Assembly (NCBI RefSeq): GCF_017086405.1
Contig: NZ_CP070974.1
Coordinates: 124,001 to 188,000, forward strand
Length of the DNA: 64,000 nt
Source of the DNA: Mycobacterium gordonae
GTDB taxonomy: Bacteria; Actinomycetota; Actinomycetes; Mycobacteriales; Mycobacteriaceae
Reading direction: 5' to 3'
A program made the position numbers and the translations under genes. The notes under the pieces were generated by a model. The model saw nothing but the letters and a program-made list of their open reading frames with translations, did no database searches and had not been told where the DNA came from. Numbering within the stretch: the stretch's first letter is position 1; each line of letters begins with the position of its first letter. This document shows positions 45,063 to 53,301 of this stretch, piece after piece.

Positions 45063-45379
45063 ATGATGCGCCAGGTATAAGTGGCCTGGTAGCGGCTCGG
45101 CGATAAGCAACCGAGGCAATGTTGGAGCGCAACTCACCAACAATTATGCTGACCTTGATTCGCGCAATTATGTTGCGGTGGATGCAATTCCGCTCGTTCA
45201 CGGCAAAAGTGGGAACGGTGCATGCGTCCGCAGCTGGAATGAGCAACACCAACGAGCACCTGGTACGCGCCGAGCTTCGCGCCACACGCGGGGCGGTGCG
45301 GCAGACGGGCTTCTTCCCAGCCGCGCCGGGTCGGGCGAAGCGTCACGTGCGAGATGCTACCCGCCACGACCAGAAGGAA

Positions 45380-45653
45380 AGCGCCTGCGGCGCTTGCAGC
45401 TGTTTGTTGAACTTCTGCCTTTCTGGCCTCCGATTTTGCCGGCGGCGGCCCGCTGCGCGCAAGGCCACGGCCTCCGCTTCGCTACGGGCACAAGGCTCAC
45501 AAAGTGCCCGCTGCGCTCGCAGGCTCGCGGCGATCACTTTGCGCCCGGACCTTGCACTTCGCTGGGCTCGCGCCGGCCGAAATCTTCGCTGCCAGCACGG
45601 CAAAAGATCGGGCGGCCCCGACAAGGACGCCCCCACCTTTGGAAGGTAGCGAC
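45380..45653 (+). promoter_or_regulatory. Long GC-rich structured leader of the ParB-like gene
   Basis: No convincing coding frame. Inverted repeats are visible: gcgcctgcggcgc at about 45389, CAAAGTG (about 45500) with CACTTTG (about 45535), and GATTTTGCCGGC (about 45433) with GCCGGCCGAAATC (about 45580). The last pair resembles the internal stem (ATTTTCGGCC/GGCCGAAAAT) of the repeated leaders at 50.8-63.1 kb. GGAAGG at 45641 precedes the ATG at 45654. Confidence 0.5.
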
Positions 45654-47306
45654 ATGACCGACATCATCGACCCACAGACCGAGCACGCAGTTGCGGAGGA
45701 CACCAGCGCGGGCACCCTGGTGCACGTCGACCCCCATGCATTGATCCTGGAAACCAACGTGCGCGACGACGCGGCGCTCGACAAGCAGTTCGTGGCCAGC
45801 ATCCAGGAGCACGGCGTGCTGATCCCCATTGCCGCTGTGCAAGACAACGACGGCAAACTGTGGGTCCGGGCCGGTCAGCGCCGCACCCTGGCCGCCCGCG
45901 AAGCCGGTCTGGCCACTGTTCCAGTCTATGTGCGTGCCGCCGGTGTTGGCGACGACAAGACGCTGTTGGTCGAACGGGTCGCGGAGCAGATAGTGGAAAA
46001 TGACCAGCGCCGCCAACTCACCGATGCCCAGCGGGCGCGCGGGATCCAGCAGATGATCGATGCTGGAGCGTCCATCACCAAAGTCTCCAAGAAGCTCTCA
46101 CTTGGCAAGGACACTGTCAAAGCTGCTGCGGCTGTGGGCAAGTCGGACACCGCGATGCGCAGCCTGGCAGAGGGTCAGCTGAGCTTAGAAGAAGCCGCTG
46201 CGCTCACCGAGTTCGAGGAGATTCCCGGTGCCGTCAGCCGCCTGATGCAGGCAGCCGGAAGTCGGCGCTTCGAACACGTCGTGTCCCAGCTGCGTCAGGA
46301 GAAGATCACCGCTGAGGCAGAAGCCAAAGCGGCCCAGCAATACCTCGCGGCGGGCTTCACCGTGCTGGACGAACAGCCCCCACTGGACCCCGAATGCGTT
46401 CCGCTGTACCGGCTGCGCACCGCCGAGGACGCCCAGGCCGACGAGAGCGCAGTCACCGACCCCTCGCATTGGGCGGTGGTGCTCTTCGAATCCGAGGGCC
46501 TGGCCGATGTCGAGACGGGCGCGGTCGTGAACGAGGACGAGGTGGACTGGGATACCCAGGACGACCCCAAGGCCACACCCGCCGCAGGGTTGCGCCATGC
46601 ATCCACCGTCACCGAAACGATCGTGTTCACCCCGCAGTACTTCTGCCTGGATTACCGCGCAGCGGCCCTGACCCCCGATGAGCGGTTCGCCCGCCAGACG
46701 GGGCTGGTCGGGTATGACAACCCAGCGGGATGCCCGGTCGATCTTGACGACGAAGCACGCCAGGCCGAACGGGAACGGATCGCAGCAGAGCGCGCCGAAG
46801 CCGAAAAGCGTGAACGGCGAATGGTGTTGGCGCTGAACAAGCTCGGGGTAGCCGCCCAGGGAGTACGCCGGGAGTTCGTCAAGAAGATGCTGGCCCGCAA
46901 GACCGCTCCCAAGGGTGCCGCCATCTTCGTCGCCGACTGCCTGGCCCGCGACGGCTACCTGCTGACCGGTCACAACGCCGCCGAAACAACCGCTGAGCTA
47001 CTCGGGCTCGACAGCGCCCAATCGGTCAGCAAGGTCGCTGCCACACTCGCGGCCACCGCCGATGCGCGCGCACAGGTCATCACCTTGGGCCTGGTGCTCG
47101 GCGCGTTGGAGTCGCGCACCCTCAAAGACTCCTGGCGCAACGCGGCGACAACCAACCACTGGTCACACCACGTGACGGGTGGCGACTACCTCAAATGGCT
47201 GGCTGCCAACGGCTACACGCTGGCCCCCGTAGAAGAAGTCATCGCCGGTGACAAGACCGCCGACGAGGTCTACGACCTGCACCGTGCCGAGGTCGACCAG
47301 AAGTAA
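45654..47306 (+). CDS. ParB-like nuclease-domain partition protein (550 aa)
   Basis: The ParB N-terminal domain (residues ~20-115) has ILETNVRDDAALDKQFVASI, the VRAGQRR box, and ENDQRRQLTDAQRARGIQQM. An HTH follows (SITKVSKKLSLGKDTVKAAA, near residue 140). The C-terminal ~350 residues are specific to this group. The ATG at 45654 is preceded by GGAAGG; the open frame extends upstream to 45504, but without a ribosome site. Binds a centromere-like DNA site, or acts as a regulator; no parA is next to it. Confidence 0.88.
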   Translation: MTDIIDPQTEHAVAEDTSAGTLVHVDPHALILETNVRDDAALDKQFVASIQEHGVLIPIAAVQDNDGKLWVRAGQRRTLAAREAGLATVPVYVRAAGVGDDKTLLVERVAEQIVENDQRRQLTDAQRARGIQQMIDAGASITKVSKKLSLGKDTVKAAAAVGKSDTAMRSLAEGQLSLEEAAALTEFEEIPGAVSRLMQAAGSRRFEHVVSQLRQEKITAEAEAKAAQQYLAAGFTVLDEQPPLDPECVPLYRLRTAEDAQADESAVTDPSHWAVVLFESEGLADVETGAVVNEDEVDWDTQDDPKATPAAGLRHASTVTETIVFTPQYFCLDYRAAALTPDERFARQTGLVGYDNPAGCPVDLDDEARQAERERIAAERAEAEKRERRMVLALNKLGVAAQGVRREFVKKMLARKTAPKGAAIFVADCLARDGYLLTGHNAAETTAELLGLDSAQSVSKVAATLAATADARAQVITLGLVLGALESRTLKDSWRNAATTNHWSHHVTGGDYLKWLAANGYTLAPVEEVIAGDKTADEVYDLHRAEVDQK

Positions 47307-47313
47307 CCCGCCC

Positions 47314-47351
47314 GTGGTGGGGCCAGGCGCACGGAGTCCTGGCCCCACCAC
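47314..47351 (+). terminator. Hairpin after the ParB-like gene
   Basis: GTGGTGGGGCCAGG pairs perfectly (14 bp) with CCTGGCCCCACCAC across a 10-base loop, 8 bases after the stop. No T-run follows. Confidence 0.7.
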
Positions 47352-47431
47352 CATCACATATCAGTTGCCTGCACGTCCGACAAATGGCGTAAGGGGCCGG
47401 TGGCTGAGCTATTTCTTCACCCCCCAGGAAG

Positions 47432-47557
47432 ATGACTGTGCGCGAGCAGCTAAAGGACTTGCAGATGATTGGCATTTGTGAAATAGAGAACCTCTTGACG
47501 ACATTTTCGGCGGGAGCGACACCGTATACGGGCGGTGCAAGGCTAGCTCTGAAATAG
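47432..47557 (+). CDS. Possible small protein (41 aa)
   Basis: The ATG at 47432 has AGGA three bases upstream. The product begins TVREQLKDLQMIGICEIENL and is amphipathic. It lies in a 500-bp stretch otherwise without genes and with lower GC than its surroundings. Reading frame and ribosome site support it; no homology known to me. Confidence 0.35.
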   Translation: MTVREQLKDLQMIGICEIENLLTTFSAGATPYTGGARLALK

Positions 47558-47852
47558 CAACGGAACGGGAAGGGCTGTATCTCGTTCACGACCTGGGCCC
47601 CGCCGTGTTCGGATTTTCTGAAAGCTCGCGGTGTCGGCATCGATTACGCCGATCGATCACGCTACGGGCAGGGCCCCCACTGCCCGCGCCACAGACCGCG
47701 AAACAAAAGCCCAGAATCGGCAGTGATAAACAGCACACGACGCGCCGAAAACTCTTAATAACTTTCTACAAACCGACGTCGCATAGCCAAAAGCAGCCCA
47801 TTACAATTTCTGGTAACGACGCAAAAGAAACCTGCAAGAGGAGTTCCGCACC
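47558..47852. other. AT-richer intergenic stretch before nrdH-like gene
   Basis: No gene. The last ~120 bp are the most AT-rich DNA of this region (cttaataactttctacaaac) and probably hold the promoter of the redoxin-primase operon. The short repeats gcatcgatta and gccgatcgat are near 47640. I could not identify a parS or an origin here. Confidence 0.4.
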
Positions 47853-48080
47853 ATGTCGCCAATAACCGTCTACACAAAGCCATCATGCGTCCAATGCAAG
47901 GCGACATTCCTTGCTCTGGATAAAGCCGGGCGCAATTACGTGGCGATTGATATCACCCAGGACAGCGAGGCCCGTGACTACATCATGAGCCTGGGATACC
48001 TCGCCGCGCCGGTGGTTTACGTCTCCGACGACGAGCACTGGTCAGGCTTTCGCCGCGACCGACTGGCCCGCGTGGCCTGA
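47853..48080 (+). CDS. nrdH: NrdH-type glutaredoxin-like redoxin (75 aa)
   Basis: Thioredoxin-fold redoxin with active site KPSCVQCKAT (CVQC) at residues 11-14, then the cis-Pro segment AAPVVYV and the C-terminal WSGFRRDRL, all typical of NrdH (usually ~75-80 aa). NrdH supplies electrons to class Ib ribonucleotide reductase; no nrdEF is in the window, so it would serve the host enzyme. AGAGGAG precedes the ATG. Confidence 0.9.
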   Translation: MSPITVYTKPSCVQCKATFLALDKAGRNYVAIDITQDSEARDYIMSLGYLAAPVVYVSDDEHWSGFRRDRLARVA

Positions 48081-48117
48081 ACACCCTGCCCCCCTCCGCA
48101 CCGAATGGACAGTTCCC

Positions 48118-48402
48118 ATGACCCTGCCCACCACCGCCGACCTCGACGACGTCGAACGCGAACACATCCGGCGCAGCGCTGATCTGCGCACCAACCTGCT
48201 TGCCCACGTCGCCAACAGCATCGGCATCACACAACACGCCCTGAGCACCTTGCGGCGGTTGCGCGACAACGACGTCTACGACACCGAGTTCATCGACGGC
48301 CGCGACGGTGACGACATCGGCGCCTTCCTCAACGACTCGATCCGCTACCTGCGCGCGGCCTACGCGGTCGTGCACGCCGTCATCGACAAGGAGGTCCCTT
48401 AA
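48118..48402 (+). CDS. Small helical hypothetical protein (94 aa)
   Basis: All-helical and acidic. The segment VYDTEFIDGRDGDDIGAFLN, DSIRYLRAAYAV matches VYDAEFADTHHGRDVAAFID, DSQRFTRAACAI of the 59005-59280 protein, so they are paralogues on the same replicon. The stop overlaps the primase start (TAATG at 48400). Function unknown. Confidence 0.75.
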   Translation: MTLPTTADLDDVEREHIRRSADLRTNLLAHVANSIGITQHALSTLRRLRDNDVYDTEFIDGRDGDDIGAFLNDSIRYLRAAYAVVHAVIDKEVP

Positions 48403-49673
48403 TGTCTGAGCACACCGGCGGCACCGGTGCCTCGTTGGCGACAGTGCGCGATGCCCTGCACAGCGCAGGGCAATTCGTGCGGCCACGCGGCGCGGATGCA
48501 TTCATGGCCAGCTGCCCGCTGCACATCGATCACAGTCCCTCGTTGTCTGTCACCTGGCGGGCGGCCACCACCACAGGTCGCGGCGGGGCGGTGCTGCTGC
48601 ACTGCTTTTCCTGCAGCGCCGCCGTCGCCGACATCGCCGGGGCCCTCGGACTGCGGGTCACTGACCTGTTCGATTCCCCCCTACCCGCACCGACGCCGGA
48701 CAAGTCCAGGTCCCGGCCGGCGGCGCGGCGGCCAGCCCGTGCCGGCAGCGCACTGCGGCCGCTACCACCGCGCATCACCGCCGAACCCCCAAGCGACAAC
48801 CACCACTGGCGGCGCGTGCGGGTCTACACCTACACCGACCAGCGTGGTCGTCCCGTCCAGCAAGTGATCCGGCAGGAGTGCTGCTGCACCGGGCAACAGC
48901 ACAAGCGGTTCCAGCAGCGTTACCGCGTTGGCCGCCAATGGGTTTACCGCAAACCGCCGGAATTCACCCCCGTGCTGTACCGGGCGGCGGCGATCGCCAC
49001 GGCCCAGCAGACCGGTCAGCCGGTGTGGATCGTCGAAGGGGAAAAAGACGCCGATACCCTCACCGCAGCGGGTCGCCTGGCGACCACGAACCCCCAAGGT
49101 GCGGCGAACTTCCCCCCAGCACTGCTCGCCCAGTTCGAAGGGCTGCGCGTCGCTGTCGTCGCCGACAGAGACCTCAGCGGCTACCGCCGCGCGACGGCAC
49201 TGTCGGCGCAGTTGCGTGGCGTCGCCACCGAGGTCACCCTGCTGCTGCCCGCACTTGAGGCCGACAAAGCCGACCTCACCGACCATATCGAGGGCGGGCT
49301 GTGGGATCCCGCGCACCCGTGCGGTGGGCTGCTCGAGGTCACCGCAGCCGATCTGCACGCGCTGACGCTGGCAGCCCTAGCAGCACAGGCCGCTCACCGT
49401 TGCGCCATCGCGATCACCGAACACCAGGCACACCAGGCTTTATGGAAAACAGGACCGGGTAGCGTGCACGCGCTGGCGCGTTGGCGGGCCGAAGCCGGCC
49501 ACCAGTTGCGCATCGTCACCGACAGCGATCAACAACTACAGCGCCATGCCCGGGAGAACCCAAGCGCGCTCGCCCATCACGCCGTGACGGCCACCGCAGC
49601 GGTGCGCTCACAAATCCACGACACCTACCGCCGTATCGGCGCGGGTCACGACGGCCTGAAGGAATCAGCATGA
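48402..49673 (+). CDS. Plasmid primase-like protein: CHC2 zinc finger plus TOPRIM (423 aa)
   Basis: The N-terminal zinc finger has CPLHIDHSPS and, ~30 residues later, HCFSC (residues ~38-70). The TOPRIM domain is at ~200-270 with VEGEKDADTL (catalytic Glu) and VVADRDLSGYRRA (DxD). The order matches DnaG-like primases of plasmids and phages without a helicase domain. Likely primes plasmid DNA synthesis. The stop overlaps the next gene (ATGA). Confidence 0.88.
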   Translation: MSEHTGGTGASLATVRDALHSAGQFVRPRGADAFMASCPLHIDHSPSLSVTWRAATTTGRGGAVLLHCFSCSAAVADIAGALGLRVTDLFDSPLPAPTPDKSRSRPAARRPARAGSALRPLPPRITAEPPSDNHHWRRVRVYTYTDQRGRPVQQVIRQECCCTGQQHKRFQQRYRVGRQWVYRKPPEFTPVLYRAAAIATAQQTGQPVWIVEGEKDADTLTAAGRLATTNPQGAANFPPALLAQFEGLRVAVVADRDLSGYRRATALSAQLRGVATEVTLLLPALEADKADLTDHIEGGLWDPAHPCGGLLEVTAADLHALTLAALAAQAAHRCAIAITEHQAHQALWKTGPGSVHALARWRAEAGHQLRIVTDSDQQLQRHARENPSALAHHAVTATAAVRSQIHDTYRRIGAGHDGLKESA

Positions 49674-49849
49674 GCACCATCGCCGCAGACGCCGCGATCA
49701 CGCGCCGCGCCGCCGCTGCCGTCACCGGTGGCCCCACCGCCCTTCCCGCCGCCCACACGGCGCGGGTCTGGATCGAAACCCTGACCGCCAGAGCCCAACT
49801 GCGCTCAGAACGGCACATCCACCACCGACCCCGTCCCCGAGAAAAGTGA
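49670..49849 (+). CDS. Small hypothetical protein (59 aa)
   Basis: The ATG at 49670 overlaps the primase stop; GAAGGAAT just upstream can serve as ribosome site. Ala/Arg-rich, with VWIETLTARAQLRSERHIH. The TGA overlaps a GTG at 49846, and the protease ATG is at 49858, so the four genes from 48118 look like one operon. Confidence 0.6.
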   Translation: MSTIAADAAITRRAAAAVTGGPTALPAAHTARVWIETLTARAQLRSERHIHHRPRPREK

Positions 49850-49857
49850 CCGCAGCC

Positions 49858-50535
49858 ATGACCACGCGAGCCAGCCTCTTCAGCATTGTCACGACCATCT
49901 GCGTCGCCGCCGCCATCCTGACGGCCCCGCACGCCTTCGCCAAGGCCGTCATCATCGAACCCGGCGAGCGGATCGACTACATCAATGCCGATGGCGGCAG
50001 AAACCAGTACTGCACACTCGGTCACGTCTACAACGGTGCCGATATGCACGTCTACGCCGTCACCGCCGGACACTGCCGCAACAGCACCAACGGCTCTGTC
50101 CGTACCGAGCGCAGCGGCCAGACCGGAACATTCCTGCGGACACTGGTCGAACCGGCCAGCGCCGGCGGCGCTGATTACGGACTGATCGACTTCGGCATCG
50201 ACCCCCTGGCCGGTGCCTACATCGGCGAAGTCCGAACCATCAGCACCAGCCATCCCGAACCCCAAATCGGTCAAACCGTCTGCCGCAGCGGCATATCCAG
50301 CGGCACGCACTGCGGCACTATCGCCGACCGGCAGGGTCGAGACCAATACCTGACGACCGGCATGCCAGACAGCATCCCCGGAGACTCCGGGGCACCGGTA
50401 TGGACCCGAAAAGGCAATCGCCCCGCCGAAATCATAGGAATCTGGCTCGGCGAGAAGATCACCGGCGTCGGCCGCCACACCTATGGGCGCTTCGCCAGCC
50501 TGGCTGAAGGACTGCGAATCCTTGCCGCAAACTAA
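49858..50535 (+). CDS. Secreted trypsin-like serine protease (225 aa)
   Basis: Signal peptide (residues 1-29, core IVTTICVAAAILTA, AFA cleavage). Chymotrypsin-fold motifs: catalytic His in VTAGHC, Asp probably in ADYGLIDFGI, and Ser in PGDSGAPVW. The two Cys pairs are in the usual places. Similar in size to small actinobacterial S1 proteases. The ATG at 49858 is preferred to the GTG at 49846. A secreted protease inside a plasmid replication operon is unexpected. Confidence 0.85.
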   Translation: MTTRASLFSIVTTICVAAAILTAPHAFAKAVIIEPGERIDYINADGGRNQYCTLGHVYNGADMHVYAVTAGHCRNSTNGSVRTERSGQTGTFLRTLVEPASAGGADYGLIDFGIDPLAGAYIGEVRTISTSHPEPQIGQTVCRSGISSGTHCGTIADRQGRDQYLTTGMPDSIPGDSGAPVWTRKGNRPAEIIGIWLGEKITGVGRHTYGRFASLAEGLRILAAN

Positions 50536-50548
50536 GCCCAAAAGAGCA

Positions 50549-50695
50549 TCAGAACACGGGGAAGTCCGGATCGACAGGCACGAAATCGAAGCGCACCGGC
50601 GGTTCTGGGCGCCGTCCCGTCACCACCCACTCCACAAACGACGGCGGATACCCGCCCGGCAGCTCCCCAAGTAACTGCACCAACGACTTCTCCAT
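50549..50695 (-). CDS. Possible small protein on the opposite strand (48 aa)
   Basis: The minus strand from an ATG at 50695 reads EKSLVQLLGELPGGYPPSFV, EWVVTGRRPEPPVRFDFVPV, then DPDFPVF and a stop. Composition is protein-like, with no low-complexity bias. It would be the only minus-strand gene in the plasmid-type region. The ribosome site is weak. No homology known to me. Confidence 0.4.
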   Translation of the reverse strand: MEKSLVQLLGELPGGYPPSFVEWVVTGRRPEPPVRFDFVPVDPDFPVF

Positions 50696-50799
50696 AGCGC
50701 CCAGGCTACGACCAGGTCACCCGCTTACGCATCGGCCGATGAAAATTCGGCCGGCACATCCGCGCCGCCCTGCATGCCGAGGAACGTCGCGCACGGAGA

Positions 50800-51099
50800 A
50801 CTTCAGCGGTCAGCGGGTTGCGAGTATGAGCGGCGAGGGCACCGCCGCTGTCAACCCACGCCCGGCCAGGCTCGCCCGTTCTGCGCCCCGGGCGGGGCCC
50901 GGGGCTGCGCCCGTGCGGCGCCGGCGGATCTGCGACCCTACGCACGCTCGCCCCAGGGCGCACGCGCCCGGGCTCGCCGGGCCGCACACCCCGCCTCCTG
51001 CTGCCGCCGAGCTCTGCGGGGTTGACAGCGCCACCTCACCGCTCCCCCGCACCTGCGCGCCGACCGGCGCACCCAACACACACAGAACGGAGAGCACCC
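50800..51099 (+). promoter_or_regulatory. Repeated structured leader, copy 1
   Basis: Long-range stem GCTGTCAACCC (50848-50858) with GGGTTGACAGC (51019-51029), perfect over 11 bp. Inner hairpin gggcgc-ac-gcgccc (about 50957). Then cgccgaccggcg and ACGGAG before the ATG at 51100. The 5' motif ggtcagcgggttgcgagtat is present in a diverged form. Confidence 0.75.
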
Positions 51100-51639
51100 A
51101 TGACGAAATCCGCCGCACCCCTGCACGTAACGCCGGCCGCAGTCATCACCCACAGCATCGTCTCGATCAACGGGGAGGTGGACCCCGACGTCACGGTCCA
51201 GCACGCTCGCACACCGGATGCGCGCATCGCGACGACCATCGGCGGCGTACACATGAGCCTCTACAACTGCCAGACCGCCCAGGGCTTACTGGAGGCCTTC
51301 GCCGCCACCCGCGGCCAGATGATGCACCTGCCCCGCGAAATCCCGGTCAGCCCCGCACCTGCCGAGCGGCCCGCCGGGCGGGCGATGATGTCCATCGAGT
51401 GGACCCGTCCGCTGGCTTACGCCGTCCTTGCGCACGAGGCGCTCAACAAGCTCAAAACCGGGACCGTCCACTGGGTCGAGCTCTACACCGGCCCGATCAC
51501 CTGGCAACTGCGCGACCGCGCCGCCCTGCTGTCGCTGATCGAGGCATTCAAGCGCGTCCACCATGTCGCAATCGCGGTCTTCGCCGACGGCGAGCAATAC
51601 CAGGCGGACCCGAGCGAGCTGGGCTACCCCGCGGCCTAA
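51100..51639 (+). CDS. Hypothetical plasmid protein (179 aa)
   Basis: A soluble alpha/beta protein. Conserved-looking stretches are GGVHMSLYNCQTAQGLLEAF, SIEWTRPLAYAVLAHEALN and ALLSLIEAFKRVHHVAIAVF. No family recognised. Preceded by structured leader 1 and followed by a perfect terminator hairpin, so it is transcribed as a single gene. Confidence 0.75.
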   Translation: MTKSAAPLHVTPAAVITHSIVSINGEVDPDVTVQHARTPDARIATTIGGVHMSLYNCQTAQGLLEAFAATRGQMMHLPREIPVSPAPAERPAGRAMMSIEWTRPLAYAVLAHEALNKLKTGTVHWVELYTGPITWQLRDRAALLSLIEAFKRVHHVAIAVFADGEQYQADPSELGYPAA

Positions 51640-51654
51640 AGCCGCAAGTGCCCC

Positions 51655-51703
51655 GGGGGCCCGGCCGCTTCCCTTTCGCGGAGCGGCCGGGCCCCCGTTT
51701 CTT
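51655..51703 (+). terminator. Intrinsic terminator
   Basis: A perfect 15-bp stem (GGGGGCCCGGCCGCT with AGCGGCCGGGCCCCC) followed by gtttcttcc, 16 bases after the stop of the 51100 gene. Confidence 0.85.
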
Positions 51704-51749
51704 CCAAGGCCCCGTCGCGCCCGGCCGGTGTAAACCACCCGGCCCGAGA

Positions 51750-52036
51750 TCCCCAGCGCCACAGAGACGTTCGCCGGGCAGCGGGTGCCCACGATAACCG
51801 GGCGGGGACGCGGCCGCTCAACCCACGCCGCAACCGCGGTCCCGCCGTACCGGGTGACTGTTTTCGGCCCTGCCAATCGGCACGCCCAAGGCGCTGCGCG
51901 CCGGGCGGGCCGCGGGCCGAAAACCCGGCGACACCCCGGTGCGGACTCTGCGGGGTTGACTCGCCGCCCGCCCGGCGCGCCTGCACCCAGCGCCGACCGG
52001 CGCACACCGCACCCCACAGGAAACGGAGACCCCACC
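51750..52036 (+). promoter_or_regulatory. Repeated structured leader, copy 2
   Basis: Stem TCAACCC (51818-51824) with GGGTTGA; internal stem TTTTCGGCCC (51861-51870) with GGGCCGAAAA (51914-51923), perfect over 10 bp; apical ggcgctgcgcgcc; then gcgccgaccggcgc and AACGGAG before the ATG at 52037. Confidence 0.78.
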
Positions 52037-52366
52037 ATGACCATCACCGCCGCCACCTGGGCCACCACCAGCCACCCCGACGAGGCCCAGTCCCTACCCC
52101 ACTTCGACCGGCCCGACGCCGATCCCACTGAACTCGACTGTGACATCGACGAACTCGCGGTTGCGCAAGTTGCCTGCGACGGGCTGAGGCTGCGACTGCG
52201 CGGAGCCGAGCGGGACGAGGCGATCCGCCGCATGCACGGCCGCGTCGCGACGGAATTGATCGCCTGGCGGCTCTATACCACCAAACGCACCGTCAACCGC
52301 GTCGCAGCACGACTGGGCCTGACACAACACCGCTGCGGTGAAGACCTCACGACAGCGGAACGCTGA
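52037..52366 (+). CDS. Small HTH-like protein (109 aa)
   Basis: Acidic N-terminal half; the C-terminal half carries an HTH-like pattern, IAWRLYTTKRTVNRVAARLG, as in sigma-70 region 4-like or homeodomain-like regulators of actinobacterial plasmids and phages. Preceded by leader 2. Possibly a regulator of the plasmid region; inferred from the HTH only. Confidence 0.72.
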   Translation: MTITAATWATTSHPDEAQSLPHFDRPDADPTELDCDIDELAVAQVACDGLRLRLRGAERDEAIRRMHGRVATELIAWRLYTTKRTVNRVAARLGLTQHRCGEDLTTAER

Positions 52367-52387
52367 TCCAGTCCCAAGGCGCGCAGG

Positions 52388-52428
52388 CTGCGGCTGGTCC
52401 CTCACCGCGGGGCCGGCTGCAGCCTCGT
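52388..52428 (+). terminator. Possible terminator hairpin
   Basis: GGCTGCGGCTGGTCCC pairs with GGGGCCGGCTGCAGCC (two G-T pairs and one mismatch), 20 bases after the stop of the 52037 gene. No T-run. Confidence 0.45.
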
Positions 52429-52483
52429 GCATGCCCCTGGCTGCTGCACGCGCCGTTGCCCACCTCCCGGTGGGCATCAAATC

Positions 52484-52862
52484 CGCAGCCCCTCACCTGT
52501 TTTGCAGTCAGCGCGGTGCTCAGTATGACCGGCGGGATGAAGGCCGCCGTCAACCTGCGCCGGGCGCGGGCTCGCCCGTGCTGCGCTACCGCCGCCCAGG
52601 GGCGGCTCCCGCTGCGCCCGTGCGGCTTCGGCGGCATTTGCGGCCCCACCCGAGCTCGCCCAAGGCGCTGCGCGCCGGACGAGCGAGGCCGAAATCCGCC
52701 TTCTGCCTCTGCGCCGGGCTCAGTTGACCGCGCCGCCCGCCGGTCCCCCACACACCCGTGCGCTGACCGCGCGAATGCGGCACAGCCACAACGGAATCGG
52801 AAAAGGCCACGAGGCCACCAGGCCAGTCAGCGGCAACCGGCACAACCGAAAGGGACAAGACC
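52484..52862 (+). promoter_or_regulatory. Repeated structured leader, copy 3
   Basis: Has the 5' block caaatccgcagcccctcacc with ttttgcagtcagcg, GTCAAC (52549-52554) with GTTGAC (52723-52728), GCATTTGCGGCC with GGCCGAAATCC, apical ggcgctgcgcgcc, and a variant hairpin gcgctgaccgcgc. An extra ~90 bases lie between that hairpin and the ribosome site AAAGGGA. Confidence 0.75.
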
Positions 52863-53237
52863 ATGACCATCATCGAGCGCAAGACCCTAGCCACCATCGA
52901 CGGCTTCGCCCTTCAGGCACGACTGCTACCCGATCCCGACGCAAGCCCCCACGCCTGCCTCGGCTACTACGACAGCGAAGCTGTGGTGGCCTGGCACCGC
53001 GGCCACTGGCGCTACGTCACCACCGAAGTCGCCGCCAGCAAGGCCGGCATCGTCTTGGGCGCGGCATCGCTGTCGGGCTGCGAGTACGGCTCGTTTCCTG
53101 TCGACGGTGAGTACCAGCGCCTATCCCCGTTGGACGGAGACGACGACGACTTCGCCAACGGCTACGGCCCAGACCTAATAGCGCAAGCGATCTCAGAAGC
53201 CAAGGCCACCCTGGCGCAGCTTCACGCACATCCATGA
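52863..53237 (+). CDS. Hypothetical plasmid protein (124 aa)
   Basis: A mixed alpha/beta protein with Trp- and Tyr-rich centre (CLGYYDSEAVVAWHRGHWRY) and an acidic DGDDDDFANGYGPD turn before a C-terminal helix. No family recognised. It forms a two-gene unit with the next gene, which follows after 64 bp without its own long leader. Confidence 0.72.
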   Translation: MTIIERKTLATIDGFALQARLLPDPDASPHACLGYYDSEAVVAWHRGHWRYVTTEVAASKAGIVLGAASLSGCEYGSFPVDGEYQRLSPLDGDDDDFANGYGPDLIAQAISEAKATLAQLHAHP

Positions 53238-53301
53238 GCACGCCCAGGACATCTCAAGGCGCGGCGTCACCGAACCCATTAGCACCGAAAGGACAAACAC
53301 G

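Noticed and set aside
45119..45649. A 176-codon plus-strand frame before the ParB-like gene
   Set aside because: Composition is Arg/Ala-rich in all frames of this GC-rich leader, no ribosome site, and inverted repeats explain the stretch better.
47558..47852. Plasmid replication origin in the AT-richer stretch
   Set aside because: No iterons, DnaA boxes or adjacent rep gene could be recognised; lower GC alone is not enough.
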